From positions 37,928-101,927 of the forward strand of contig JAAYHU010000137.1 in NCBI GenBank assembly GCA_012735245.1: DNA of 64,000 bases, in the 5' to 3' direction. The notes beneath the pieces are model-generated. The model did no database searches. It saw nothing but the letters and a program-made list of their open reading frames with translations, and was not told where the DNA came from. Positions 28,316 through 36,226 of the stretch are shown piece by piece. Made by a program: the position numbers and the translations under genes. Position 1 is the stretch's first letter. Every line of letters starts with the position of its first letter. This DNA comes from Tissierellia bacterium (lineage in GTDB: Bacteria; Bacillota; Clostridia; Tissierellales; Tissierellaceae).

Positions 28316-29125
28316 ATGATAAAGGATCTTAAAGTAGAATATTCAAAACGAACTATAATCCTAATAATATTAATTATTATAGGATTATTATCAAGATTTC
28401 TTGTATCAAAAATAGTAACCGATCCAAGTTTTAATGCTGCAACTATAGAATCATTGGAAGAGAAGAAAATTACAGTTTTAAAACTAGCATCAACAATGGC
28501 AGCATCGTCAACTGCTTTATCATTACTGCCAGGTGATGTTGCTATGCCCATTGCAAACCAAATGGTAGAGTTAAATAAGTATTTTATCGTAGTCATAAGT
28601 GCAATTATACTAGAGAAGATATTGGTTTCAGTAGTTGGCTATGTAACCTTTTCTTATGTAATTCCTCTAGCATGTATTCTAGGGATAGCATATTTATATG
28701 TAAAGGTGGATGGCCTAAGAAATTTAGCCATAAAGCTGGCTATTTTTGGAATAGTCATATTTGCAGCTATCCCTGTAAGTATAAAGATGAGTGATTTAAT
28801 ATATTCTTCATATCAAGCCTCATTGGAGCAAACAGTTGAAATTGCAAATGAAAATAAGGAGTTTATAGAAGAGAAAAAAGAAGAATTTGCAGATGAAGAT
28901 AAAAACTGGATGGATAGAATTGGCGATTATTTTTCTAATTTAACTTCCAAAATAGGCCTTGGAATGTCTGAAATACTTAAAAAAGGAGAAGACATCCTCA
29001 ATAAATATATTGATGCAATAGCTATTTTGATAATATCAACATGTGTCATTCCAATAATTGTAATACTATTTTTTGTATGGATAATCAAAATCCTATTTGG
29101 TTTTGAAATTAGGTTTTTCAAGTAA
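28316..29125 (+). CDS. Hypothetical polytopic membrane protein
   Basis: Clear ORF with about 4-5 predicted TM segments and a charged extracytoplasmic region; AGGAGG RBS. Confidence 0.75.
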   Translation: MIKDLKVEYSKRTIILIILIIIGLLSRFLVSKIVTDPSFNAATIESLEEKKITVLKLASTMAASSTALSLLPGDVAMPIANQMVELNKYFIVVISAIILEKILVSVVGYVTFSYVIPLACILGIAYLYVKVDGLRNLAIKLAIFGIVIFAAIPVSIKMSDLIYSSYQASLEQTVEIANENKEFIEEKKEEFADEDKNWMDRIGDYFSNLTSKIGLGMSEILKKGEDILNKYIDAIAILIISTCVIPIIVILFFVWIIKILFGFEIRFFK

Positions 29126-29190
29126 AAGAATAAAGGACTGTAGCTATTACTAGTAAGTATAGTACTATACTCAAAAAAATTATCCCTACT

Positions 29191-29964
29191 TTAGGAGGGG
29201 TAATTTTTTTTATTCATTTGATTATCTGGAAGGATTACATCATAAAACATTATCATTGCTCCAGCAGTAGTCCTGATGGCTAGAGGAAGACCACAGCGGG
29301 ATATGCGATAAAATCTAGTCTTGTCTTCTTCAATATCTTTAAATTTTCTATGGATTTTTAAAGCCACCCTAGAATTAAATCTTATATAATCTTCAATAGA
29401 ATCTAAAAGATATGCTCCTGTTGAAACCTCAAATTCCTTTATATATTCATAAGTATCCTTTATAAAGCTTTCGTATTGGCGGTGGTCATCAAGTAGCCTA
29501 ATATTAGCATGTTGAGGTACTGTCATATCTTGAATAATGTGTAAGGCAGCACCAAGAAAGAATAAAGACTTATTGAATTCTCCCTTAATCCAATACTGAA
29601 TAGCTTTGCTATAATAATCAATACCTAAGTCCATGGCAGACTTTCTACCATACATACCTTTTTTCTTATAGGGATTATAAAAATGATTAGAGCTCTTAAA
29701 ATCCTGGTCGGCCCATACAGCTCCTTCATTTATACTGTCAATATAGCTTGAAAAGAAATTATACTCAGCTAAATACTTGTCATTTTTGAGTACATTCAAG
29801 GCCTTATAATTTATAAAAATATGAACCTTACAATGGGTATTTATTATAGACTTCTTTATTGGATTTATTATAGAAAAAACAGTGTCTAAGAAATTATCAT
29901 AAGTCGTTTCAAAAAAATCCATTTCAACCACCTGCCATGTGAAAATCTTAGTATAACTTGACAT
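29191..29964 (-). CDS. Zinc-dependent phospholipase C-like protein
   Basis: FLGAALHIIQDMTVPQHANIRLLDDHRQYESFIKDTYEYI with the His/Asp pattern of bacterial Zn-dependent phospholipase C. Confidence 0.7.
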   Translation of the reverse strand: MSSYTKIFTWQVVEMDFFETTYDNFLDTVFSIINPIKKSIINTHCKVHIFINYKALNVLKNDKYLAEYNFFSSYIDSINEGAVWADQDFKSSNHFYNPYKKKGMYGRKSAMDLGIDYYSKAIQYWIKGEFNKSLFFLGAALHIIQDMTVPQHANIRLLDDHRQYESFIKDTYEYIKEFEVSTGAYLLDSIEDYIRFNSRVALKIHRKFKDIEEDKTRFYRISRCGLPLAIRTTAGAMIMFYDVILPDNQMNKKNYPS

Positions 29965-30265
29965 ATATTTAGCCTAAATAATATTGTATCCATCTGCAGT
30001 TAAAGTATGCAAATGCCAAAAATCATTACTTAAAATGACAAAAAGGCCTAGCTTTACAAAAACGACCAATTTGATATAATGATAATATAAAGTTTTTTAA
30101 ATTCTAGTCTTAACTCATAACACTTCTTCAATTAACAGTCTTTATATCAATTCTTTTTATTCAATTTTAATTGTTTGTTACATAAATAATTAAAATTTTG
30201 AGCATGAAAGTAATTTTTATGCTTTTCTAAGTATATTTTCATAAAAAATAAAAGGAGTGGTGAAA

Positions 30266-31270
30266 GTGAAAGTAGGTGTTTTTTGGAGAAAATTCAGAAA
30301 TGTGGAACAACAAATGAAACTTACTCCAGACAAAGTCTATGATGACGCTTATGAAGAGGCTTATCATCATTATTCTGCACTAAAATCAGCTGGATATGAT
30401 GTTACATTAATCGAATGGAGGAAGGATCCAAGGAAAACATATGAAAACATAACAAAGGAAAAGGTAGATATTATTTTCAACGCATCTAGTTTTAAGGAAA
30501 TTACATTCTTAGAAACTTTTGGTATTCCTTACGTTGGTTCAGGTATAGACCTGGTGTCTCTAAACAAGGCTCAAAGGAAAGAAATAGTAGCATATAATAA
30601 GCTTCCTACTCCAAAATTTATCATTGCTGATGATCCAAATAATATTCCAGAGATTAATCTAAATTATCCCCTTTTTGTAAAGCCCATAAAAGGTAGGGGA
30701 AGCGCTGGTATAAGCGAAGAAAATATCATATATAAATATGATGATTTGCCAAAGGTTGTGAAGAAGATAACTGAAAAAATTGGACAGGAAGCATTAATAG
30801 AAGAATATATAGAGGGTAGGGAAGTAACAGTTGGCATCATTGGATATGAAGATCCAATAGTTTTGCCAATAGTAGAAATAAAATATAATTCTGCAAAAAC
30901 CAATACATTTGAGCATAAAATGTATGATAGGGAGATAATTAATTGTCCAGCAGATTTCACTGAGGAGATAGAAAAGAGAATAAAAACTACAGCATTAAAT
31001 ATATATAAGTCATTAAACGCAAAGGATTATTCAAGAATTGATATGATAGTAGACAAAGAAGGTATACCATACTTCCTTGAGATTAATACATTTGCAGGAC
31101 TCACAATGGCTTCTGAAAAAGATGAAGAGGGTAAAATGAAAATACACCATGGATATATGGGTTATGCAGCAAAGGCAGCAGGAATGTCAGCACCAGAATT
31201 TTTAAGCAAAATTCTAGAAAGTGCCATTGGAAGGTATGGTATGAAAGAGAGTAAAAAGATAACATCATAA
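30266..31270 (+). CDS. D-alanine-D-alanine ligase-like ATP-grasp protein
   Basis: YPLFVKPIKGRGSAGISEENIIYKYDDL...ALIEEYIEGREVTVGIIG...YSRIDMIVDKEGIPYFLEINTFAGLT. Confidence 0.88.
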   Translation: MKVGVFWRKFRNVEQQMKLTPDKVYDDAYEEAYHHYSALKSAGYDVTLIEWRKDPRKTYENITKEKVDIIFNASSFKEITFLETFGIPYVGSGIDLVSLNKAQRKEIVAYNKLPTPKFIIADDPNNIPEINLNYPLFVKPIKGRGSAGISEENIIYKYDDLPKVVKKITEKIGQEALIEEYIEGREVTVGIIGYEDPIVLPIVEIKYNSAKTNTFEHKMYDREIINCPADFTEEIEKRIKTTALNIYKSLNAKDYSRIDMIVDKEGIPYFLEINTFAGLTMASEKDEEGKMKIHHGYMGYAAKAAGMSAPEFLSKILESAIGRYGMKESKKITS

Positions 31271-31271
31271 T

Positions 31272-31303
31272 AAACCAACAGTAGATATGAACTACTGTTG
31301 GTA
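31272..31303 (-). terminator. Hairpin between convergent ATP-grasp gene and small-ORF cluster
   Basis: CCAACAGTAG-ATATGAA-CTACTGTTGG. Confidence 0.55.
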
Positions 31304-31314
31304 GCATGAGGAAA

Positions 31315-31569
31315 TTACTTTTTTCTATAATTTTGGTAAATTGACTTTAAACTATCTAATATTTCTATTACTGCATCCTTGTTTTGATTATCAGATTTTT
31401 CTTTTGCTATATCAACAGTTTTGTTAGTTTCTGTTATTTTTTCGGCTTTTTCTTCTTTTATTTCTTTATCTCTCTCATCTAAGTCTATTTTCTTAGTTTC
31501 ATAAAGAGGAATTTCATTTTCTTGACTTATATTAATAGGATAGCCATCTTTTTTTCTATAGTCTGTCAT
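31315..31569 (-). CDS. Uncharacterised 84-aa highly charged protein (small-ORF cluster)
   Basis: Good RBS context; co-directional with neighbours; no family recognised. Confidence 0.65.
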   Translation of the reverse strand: MTDYRKKDGYPINISQENEIPLYETKKIDLDERDKEIKEEKAEKITETNKTVDIAKEKSDNQNKDAVIEILDSLKSIYQNYRKK

Positions 31570-31576
31570 TTAAACT

Positions 31577-31819
31577 TCACTCCCTGCTAATTGAATTAAT
31601 TTTTTTGAATAGGTTATATATTTTTTCACTAGGAAAGTCACATTTGTTAATTAAATGATCTGTAATTTCCTCAGGGCTACTTGTAGTATAGAAATCTTGA
31701 TTTTTACCTATATCTTCTAAGATTTCCTCATATAATAGTCTTTCTTCTGGATTCAGCATCCTATATAACTTTTTTGAGTTAAGGGTTGGTCCAATATTTA
31801 ATCCATCCATATTTAGCAC
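31577..31819 (-). CDS. Uncharacterised 80-aa protein (small-ORF cluster)
   Basis: Start overlaps the preceding ORF stop by 7 nt, suggesting translational coupling. Confidence 0.65.
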   Translation of the reverse strand: MLNMDGLNIGPTLNSKKLYRMLNPEERLLYEEILEDIGKNQDFYTTSSPEEITDHLINKCDFPSEKIYNLFKKINSISRE

Positions 31820-32133
31820 CCCTTACTTTCTTTTGATATTCCAAAGACTTTTACACCTGGTTCTATTTCTATCATTTCAAAGTTTTTATTATTAATTGTA
31901 ACAATGCCTTCTTCATCAATGTCTATATTTATGTCCATCCCTTCAATGTTTAATTTTTCAATATAGTATGGACTGATGACTACAAAAATAGAATTCAATT
32001 GCATTGGAGAAATATTTTTGTTTCTACTTAAATTGGCTTGATTTGATGCGTTTATCATGAAATTATATATTTTACTATTCTCATAATCTAAAATTTCCCC
32101 TAAAAACTCTTCAGGCCTATTAGGATCCACCAC
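31813..32133 (-). CDS. Uncharacterised 106-aa protein, paralogue-like to the 91-aa neighbour
   Basis: NASNQANLSRNKNISPMQLNSIFVVISPYYIEKL...NIDIDEEGIVTINNKNFEMIE; AGGTAG-type RBS. Confidence 0.7.
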   Translation of the reverse strand: MVDPNRPEEFLGEILDYENSKIYNFMINASNQANLSRNKNISPMQLNSIFVVISPYYIEKLNIEGMDINIDIDEEGIVTINNKNFEMIEIEPGVKVFGISKESKGC

Positions 32134-32163
32134 TACTACCTCCCATATGAAATTTAGTTAATA

Positions 32164-32439
32164 TTAATCACTTGTAGTTACCTTTTTATCTGTATATATA
32201 TAAATATTGTCATCATTTAACTTATCTTCATCGAGACCATTAATAGATAGATTACCATCTTTATCTATATTAAGGGCAATAGGAATTTTTTCAGCTGTAT
32301 TTATTGGATTCAGGTATTCTAAGCCTAAAATGACAAAAAAATTATATTGGGATAGATGGGTATCTGCACATTTGATTGTATTGGTCTGATTTGACAGATT
32401 AAGTAGTATAGAATGTCTGATATTTTTCAAAAAAATCAC
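32164..32439 (-). CDS. Uncharacterised 91-aa protein, paralogue-like to the 106-aa neighbour
   Basis: NLSNQTNTIKCADTHLSQYNFFVILGLEYLNPI...ALNIDKDGNLSINGLDEDKL; start overlaps the preceding stop by 4 nt. Confidence 0.7.
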   Translation of the reverse strand: MIFLKNIRHSILLNLSNQTNTIKCADTHLSQYNFFVILGLEYLNPINTAEKIPIALNIDKDGNLSINGLDEDKLNDDNIYIYTDKKVTTSD

Positions 32440-32660
32440 CCCATATAGTCTAGCATAATCTTCTTCACAACTTCATTTTTTTCAGCACTGCTTAGGGACT
32501 GGTTTTCCCTTAATATATAAAGTTTTTCAAGCAGGTCACCTGGATTTTTCATTTTTTTAAAATTCATTGTAAATTCAACCTCTTCGGTTGCTAGCTTATA
32601 CATATTGGTCTGAAAATCTATTTTCTTTTCAGTGGATATACCTTCTTCTTTTTTGTCCAA
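32436..32660 (-). CDS. Uncharacterised 74-aa protein (small-ORF cluster)
   Basis: FQTNMYKLATEEVEFTMNFKKMKNPGDLLEKLYILRE; co-directional; AGGAGG RBS. Confidence 0.7.
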   Translation of the reverse strand: MDKKEEGISTEKKIDFQTNMYKLATEEVEFTMNFKKMKNPGDLLEKLYILRENQSLSSAEKNEVVKKIMLDYMG

Positions 32661-32675
32661 AGCAATACCCCCTCC

Positions 32676-32978
32676 TTAGAATTTAACAGTAGTTATCTCT
32701 TTCCTATCTGGTCCTTCTTCATCTCTTATAATTACATAATCACCTTTTTTAGCTTTTTTACCTTCTTCTATTATTTTTAGGGTTTCTTCTCCAGAACTAA
32801 GCTTATTATGTCTTTCAACATCTATACTTAAGTTTTTATATTTGGACTTAGTCTCATCATACAACTCCCCATCTAAATATACATTCCCATTGATGTCAAT
32901 TAAAATTTCCTTAGGCAGTTTATCCGATTGCTTTTTTAATTTTATTCCTATCCAGTGGTCTTTTCTTATATTTTCCAT
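32676..32978 (-). CDS. Uncharacterised 100-aa protein (small-ORF cluster)
   Basis: LPKEILIDINGNVYLDGELYDETKSK; AGGAGG RBS. Confidence 0.7.
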   Translation of the reverse strand: MENIRKDHWIGIKLKKQSDKLPKEILIDINGNVYLDGELYDETKSKYKNLSIDVERHNKLSSGEETLKIIEEGKKAKKGDYVIIRDEEGPDRKEITTVKF

Positions 32979-32988
32979 ACATATCCTC

Positions 32989-33153
32989 CTAACCTAAATT
33001 TATATTGACAGTTGATGAACTTTGTGTCACAGCACTACATGATGAAAGACACATATTTGATTGTTGATTAGTATTTATTTGGTTAGCAATTTTTGCTCCC
33101 ATATAAGTGTTCTCCTTACCCTTAGGCGCAGTTTTGCTGATTTCCTTAGTCAT
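32989..33153 (-). CDS. 54-aa peptide with C-terminal CLSSC motif (not in ORF track)
   Basis: MTKEISKTAPKGKENTYMGAKIANQINTNQQSNMCLSSCSAVTQSSSTVNINLG; GGAGGG RBS; first ORF of the cluster. Confidence 0.65.
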   Translation of the reverse strand: MTKEISKTAPKGKENTYMGAKIANQINTNQQSNMCLSSCSAVTQSSSTVNINLG

Positions 33154-33226
33154 AAAAGCCCTCCTATTCTACCAATTCTATTAATATGTTATGTTGTATT
33201 AGGTTAAAGAGTTCCTATTTCAAATA

Positions 33227-33265
33227 AAGAACTGCCTTAAATAATGATTATTTAAGGCAGTTCAA
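33227..33265 (-). terminator. Terminator after the upstream small-ORF pair
   Basis: GAACTGCCTTAAATAATCATTATTTAAGGCAGTTC followed by TTTATTT on the minus strand. Confidence 0.75.
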
Positions 33266-33272
33266 ATCTATA

Positions 33273-33497
33273 TTAAATGGCTTTTTCTATCATTGATTTT
33301 AAAATATCTATACCTTGCATTTTATTAGCACTTCTAATATTGGGTTGTTGAAAAACAGATAAAATATCTGCAGCATTAGGAGGGGTCAGTGGGATGTCAG
33401 ATTCTATTTCTACGCCCTTTATTGGAAGATTCAGGGGATTAAATTTTTTGGAATTTAGCCTTAGACCATCTTTAGAAAATCCTATTTTCAATTTCAT
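33273..33497 (-). CDS. Uncharacterised 74-aa protein
   Basis: MKLKIGFSKDGLRLNSKKFNPLNLPIKGVEIES...; GGAGG RBS; terminator directly downstream. Confidence 0.65.
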   Translation of the reverse strand: MKLKIGFSKDGLRLNSKKFNPLNLPIKGVEIESDIPLTPPNAADILSVFQQPNIRSANKMQGIDILKSMIEKAI

Positions 33498-33564
33498 TCC
33501 TCCTTCCTGTTGTAAATAGATCAGGTCAGTTTATCTATAATAAAGGAAAAAACCTTTTTTACCA

Positions 33565-33720
33565 CTAAATATCTAAGAGATCATCATCAAATTGTGCAGC
33601 TATACCTAATTGAGCCTCTATAACATTAGCAACTTGAGCAGCAATTAGTGTTAATACTTGTAGTTGGACTTGAGTTACAGATTTTTGATTAACTACTGAC
33701 GCAAGAATGCGATCTGCCAT
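33565..33720 (-). CDS. 51-aa helical peptide (not in ORF track)
   Basis: MADRILASVVNQKSVTQVQLQVLTLIAAQVANVIEAQLGIAAQFDDDLLDI; GGAGGTG RBS. Confidence 0.65.
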   Translation of the reverse strand: MADRILASVVNQKSVTQVQLQVLTLIAAQVANVIEAQLGIAAQFDDDLLDI

Positions 33721-33964
33721 TACTTACACCTCCTTCTTTTGTTTGTCTAATACATCATATGCATGTACACATAATTTTGCTACGAAAAAAGTGGAAAAAC
33801 CTATTTTTGTTTACTTTACTATAAAAATCAATTTAAGGAAATTAAAACCTTACGAGTAAACATAAGGAAAACCAAATATTTCATTAAAACAGTGGACAAA
33901 ATAAAAACTATATTATGAGGGATAATAAATTTACTTAGTTATATTTAAAAAGAGGAGGTTGACT

Positions 33965-34138
33965 ATGGAAGCAAATACAAATTTTGAGGAAATAAAAGAA
34001 AGGTTTATTGCCGCTGATTTAAATACAAAAATTGATATATATACTACTGTTCAAGGACTATCAGTGGAACAATATAAAGAACTTTTAAGGTATTTTCCAA
34101 TTAAACATCTAGATAAGCTGGAAAAAGCCATGGGATAA
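33965..34138 (+). CDS. 57-aa helical protein (not in ORF track)
   Basis: MEANTNFEEIKERFIAADLNTKIDIYTTVQGLSVEQYKELLRYFPIKHLDKLEKAMG; GAGGAGG RBS; terminator immediately downstream. Confidence 0.7.
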   Translation: MEANTNFEEIKERFIAADLNTKIDIYTTVQGLSVEQYKELLRYFPIKHLDKLEKAMG

Positions 34139-34142
34139 ATTA

Positions 34143-34178
34143 AAGGATTGGGATTTTTTTAATCCCAATCCTTTTTAA
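34143..34178 (+). terminator. Terminator after 57-aa ORF
   Basis: AAAGGATTGGGATTTTTTTAATCCCAATCCTTTTT. Confidence 0.8.
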
Positions 34179-34230
34179 ATCTATTATTAATGTGGTATTA
34201 TATATTAAATAAATCATTGGAGGGATATGT

Positions 34231-34905
34231 TTGAAAAGAATACTATTAATCCTATTAGTTATTTCACTATCCTTAGTATCCTTATTAATAGCAGTTGAAA
34301 TCAATTCTTTTAATAAAGAGCACTACATAAAAAATTATAAAAGCTACAATCAGGTAGAAATCACAGGCAAGTCCTTGGAGGAATTAATGGAGATAACTGA
34401 TGACTTATTCCTATATTTAAAAGGTAAGGCAGGTGATGAAATTTTAGAACCTAATTTTAATCAAAGAGAAGTCCTACATATGAGAGATGTTCAAGTTTTA
34501 TTTAAAATTGGATATATTCTAAAGTATACTACTCTTATATTGTCTATAGCCATTATTGCTTATTTTATAAAAATAGGAGAAAAGAAACTTTTAGGCAAAT
34601 ATATATTTAGAGGTTTATTTATAAACTGGGCCCTCTTAGCCCTATTGGGAATTCTAATATATTCAGATTTCAATAAATATTTCACATATTTTCACTATAT
34701 ATTTTTCACCAATGACCTCTGGTTATTAAATCCTGAAACGGACCTCTTGATCCAAATGCTGCCGGAAGAGTTTTTTTACTCCATGGCCACTAGTATTGGG
34801 GTATCTTTTTTCACCATAGTGGCAATAATACAAGGAATAGGATATCTTTTATCAAGGAAAGGAAGAGGTAAGGGTGAAAAAAGTTTTAAATTATTTAAAG
34901 CTTAG
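34231..34905 (+). CDS. TIGR01906/DUF1461-like integral membrane protein
   Basis: HMRDVQVLFKIGY...FTYFHYIFFTNDLWLLNPETDLLIQMLPEEFFYSMA. Confidence 0.75.
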   Translation: MKRILLILLVISLSLVSLLIAVEINSFNKEHYIKNYKSYNQVEITGKSLEELMEITDDLFLYLKGKAGDEILEPNFNQREVLHMRDVQVLFKIGYILKYTTLILSIAIIAYFIKIGEKKLLGKYIFRGLFINWALLALLGILIYSDFNKYFTYFHYIFFTNDLWLLNPETDLLIQMLPEEFFYSMATSIGVSFFTIVAIIQGIGYLLSRKGRGKGEKSFKLFKA

Positions 34906-35491
34906 AAGTAAAGAAAAGGAAAGGCAAAGGGTCTTAGACAATTTCTATACTAAGCAGATGAAAAATGGGAAAACCACTAGGGCAGATATCTTAGATAAAA
35001 TTGCCTTAAGTTTGGCAGCCTTATTATTTTTAGTAATTTTTTTAAATAGATTTTTAGAGAATTTTATTTTGTCCCTATTTTTAAGCGTCACAATTGGAAT
35101 TGTCTCTATTATATATTTAAATAAGTATCGGATGAAGTTAAGGGAAAAGAAGATTGAAGAAATTAAAAGGGAATACAAAAAGAAATTAGAGGAAGAAAAA
35201 GTATTACTTCCCGATGAAGATATAGAAGATTATATAATCTCAAGGTATTATGAAAAAAAATCGGAACTTAGAAAGAGTATCAACTTCCTAAATAAAGATA
35301 AGATATATAAACTATACCTGCTATTTATTGTCTTCTTTATTATGTCCTATTTTTCCCCATATCCAACATATTATAAGATAATGGCCATAGTATCATTTCT
35401 TTTAGCTACAATTATTGGCTCCTATAATATAACAGAATACATTCGAAAAAAATATAACAATGATTTACATAAAAGGGATATTGATATATAA
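34874..35491 (+). CDS. Hypothetical membrane protein
   Basis: ORF overlapping the preceding gene; several hydrophobic segments. Confidence 0.6.
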   Translation: MKKVLNYLKLRSKEKERQRVLDNFYTKQMKNGKTTRADILDKIALSLAALLFLVIFLNRFLENFILSLFLSVTIGIVSIIYLNKYRMKLREKKIEEIKREYKKKLEEEKVLLPDEDIEDYIISRYYEKKSELRKSINFLNKDKIYKLYLLFIVFFIMSYFSPYPTYYKIMAIVSFLLATIIGSYNITEYIRKKYNNDLHKRDIDI

Positions 35492-35503
35492 TTATACTGT
35501 TAG

Positions 35504-35603
35504 CATGACAGAGTAGGTAAAGAGCGTTAAGTGTTAAGGGATGGGAAGTTGCCCTTAAACGAAGGATTTATATCCACGATTCTTTACCGCATCCGCTGTC
35601 TCA
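35504..35603 (+). promoter_or_regulatory. THF (tetrahydrofolate) riboswitch aptamer
   Basis: GAGTAGGTAAAGAGCGTTAAGTGTTAAGGGATGGGAAGTTGCCCTTAAACGAAGG...TTTACCGCATCCGCTGTC has the conserved GAGTAG / GCGTTAAGTG / GGGATG / ACGAA / ACCGCATCCGCT elements; located just 5' of folT. Confidence 0.92.
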
Positions 35604-35606
35604 TTA

Positions 35607-35666
35607 AAGAAACTCCTTTTCTTTAGTGTGACAGTAGTCTGTCACTAACGAAAGAAAGGAGGTTAA
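35607..35666 (+). promoter_or_regulatory. Shine-Dalgarno-sequestering hairpin (putative riboswitch expression platform)
   Basis: ACTCCTTTTCTTTAGTGTGACAG-TAGT-CTGTCACTAACGAAAGAAAGGAGGT; the 5' arm pairs with the folT SD. Confidence 0.6.
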
Positions 35667-35669
35667 AAA

Positions 35670-36218
35670 ATGAATAAGAGTAGATTAAGTACAAAAACCC
35701 TAACCCAAGCTGGATTTTTAACAGCAATATCCATTGTTTTAACTAGATTTGTTTCGGTGATGATACCCTTAGCAGGTGGTCTTCCAGCCTTAAGGCTAGG
35801 CTTTGGAGAACTACCTATAATTATGAGTGGCCTATTGTTTGGCCCCTTTGTAGGTGGAATGGTTGGCTTAATAGCAGATTTAATCGGTGCTTGGGCCTTT
35901 CCACAGGGACCATTTTTCCCAGGCTTTACCTTAAGTTCAATGTTATGGGGAATTTTACCTGGAATCTATGGAGTATATTTGAGAAGAAGGGGAGAGAAGG
36001 GAAATCCTTTTACTTTTAAGAGAATCCTATTCATAATAGTTGCTTGTACTATCCCCATATCATTAATCTTAAATACCTACTGGTTAAGCTTAATGTTAGG
36101 AAAAGGGTTTTTTGTACTTCTGCCAGGTAGGCTATTGTCAGACCTGGTAAAAATGCCTTTGGCAAGTTATTTAATTACTCTACTAGTTAGACTCTTAAGA
36201 ACTAGAGTAGCACTATAG
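35670..36218 (+). CDS. folT: Folate ECF transporter S component FolT
   Basis: GGLPALRLGFGELPIIMSGLLFGPFVGGMVGLIADLIGAW...FPGFTLSSMLWGILPGIYG; THF riboswitch upstream. Confidence 0.92.
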   Translation: MNKSRLSTKTLTQAGFLTAISIVLTRFVSVMIPLAGGLPALRLGFGELPIIMSGLLFGPFVGGMVGLIADLIGAWAFPQGPFFPGFTLSSMLWGILPGIYGVYLRRRGEKGNPFTFKRILFIIVACTIPISLILNTYWLSLMLGKGFFVLLPGRLLSDLVKMPLASYLITLLVRLLRTRVAL

Positions 36219-36226
36219 GAGGACAT

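Noticed and set aside
30000-30250. Possible riboswitch or leader RNA upstream of the ATP-grasp gene
   Set aside because: AT-rich sequence without a recognisable conserved aptamer or convincing stem set
33565-33720. Idea that the 51-aa peptide is an R-body (RebB-like) protein
   Set aside because: Superficial VNQ...VTQ similarity only; length and overall pattern do not match RebB
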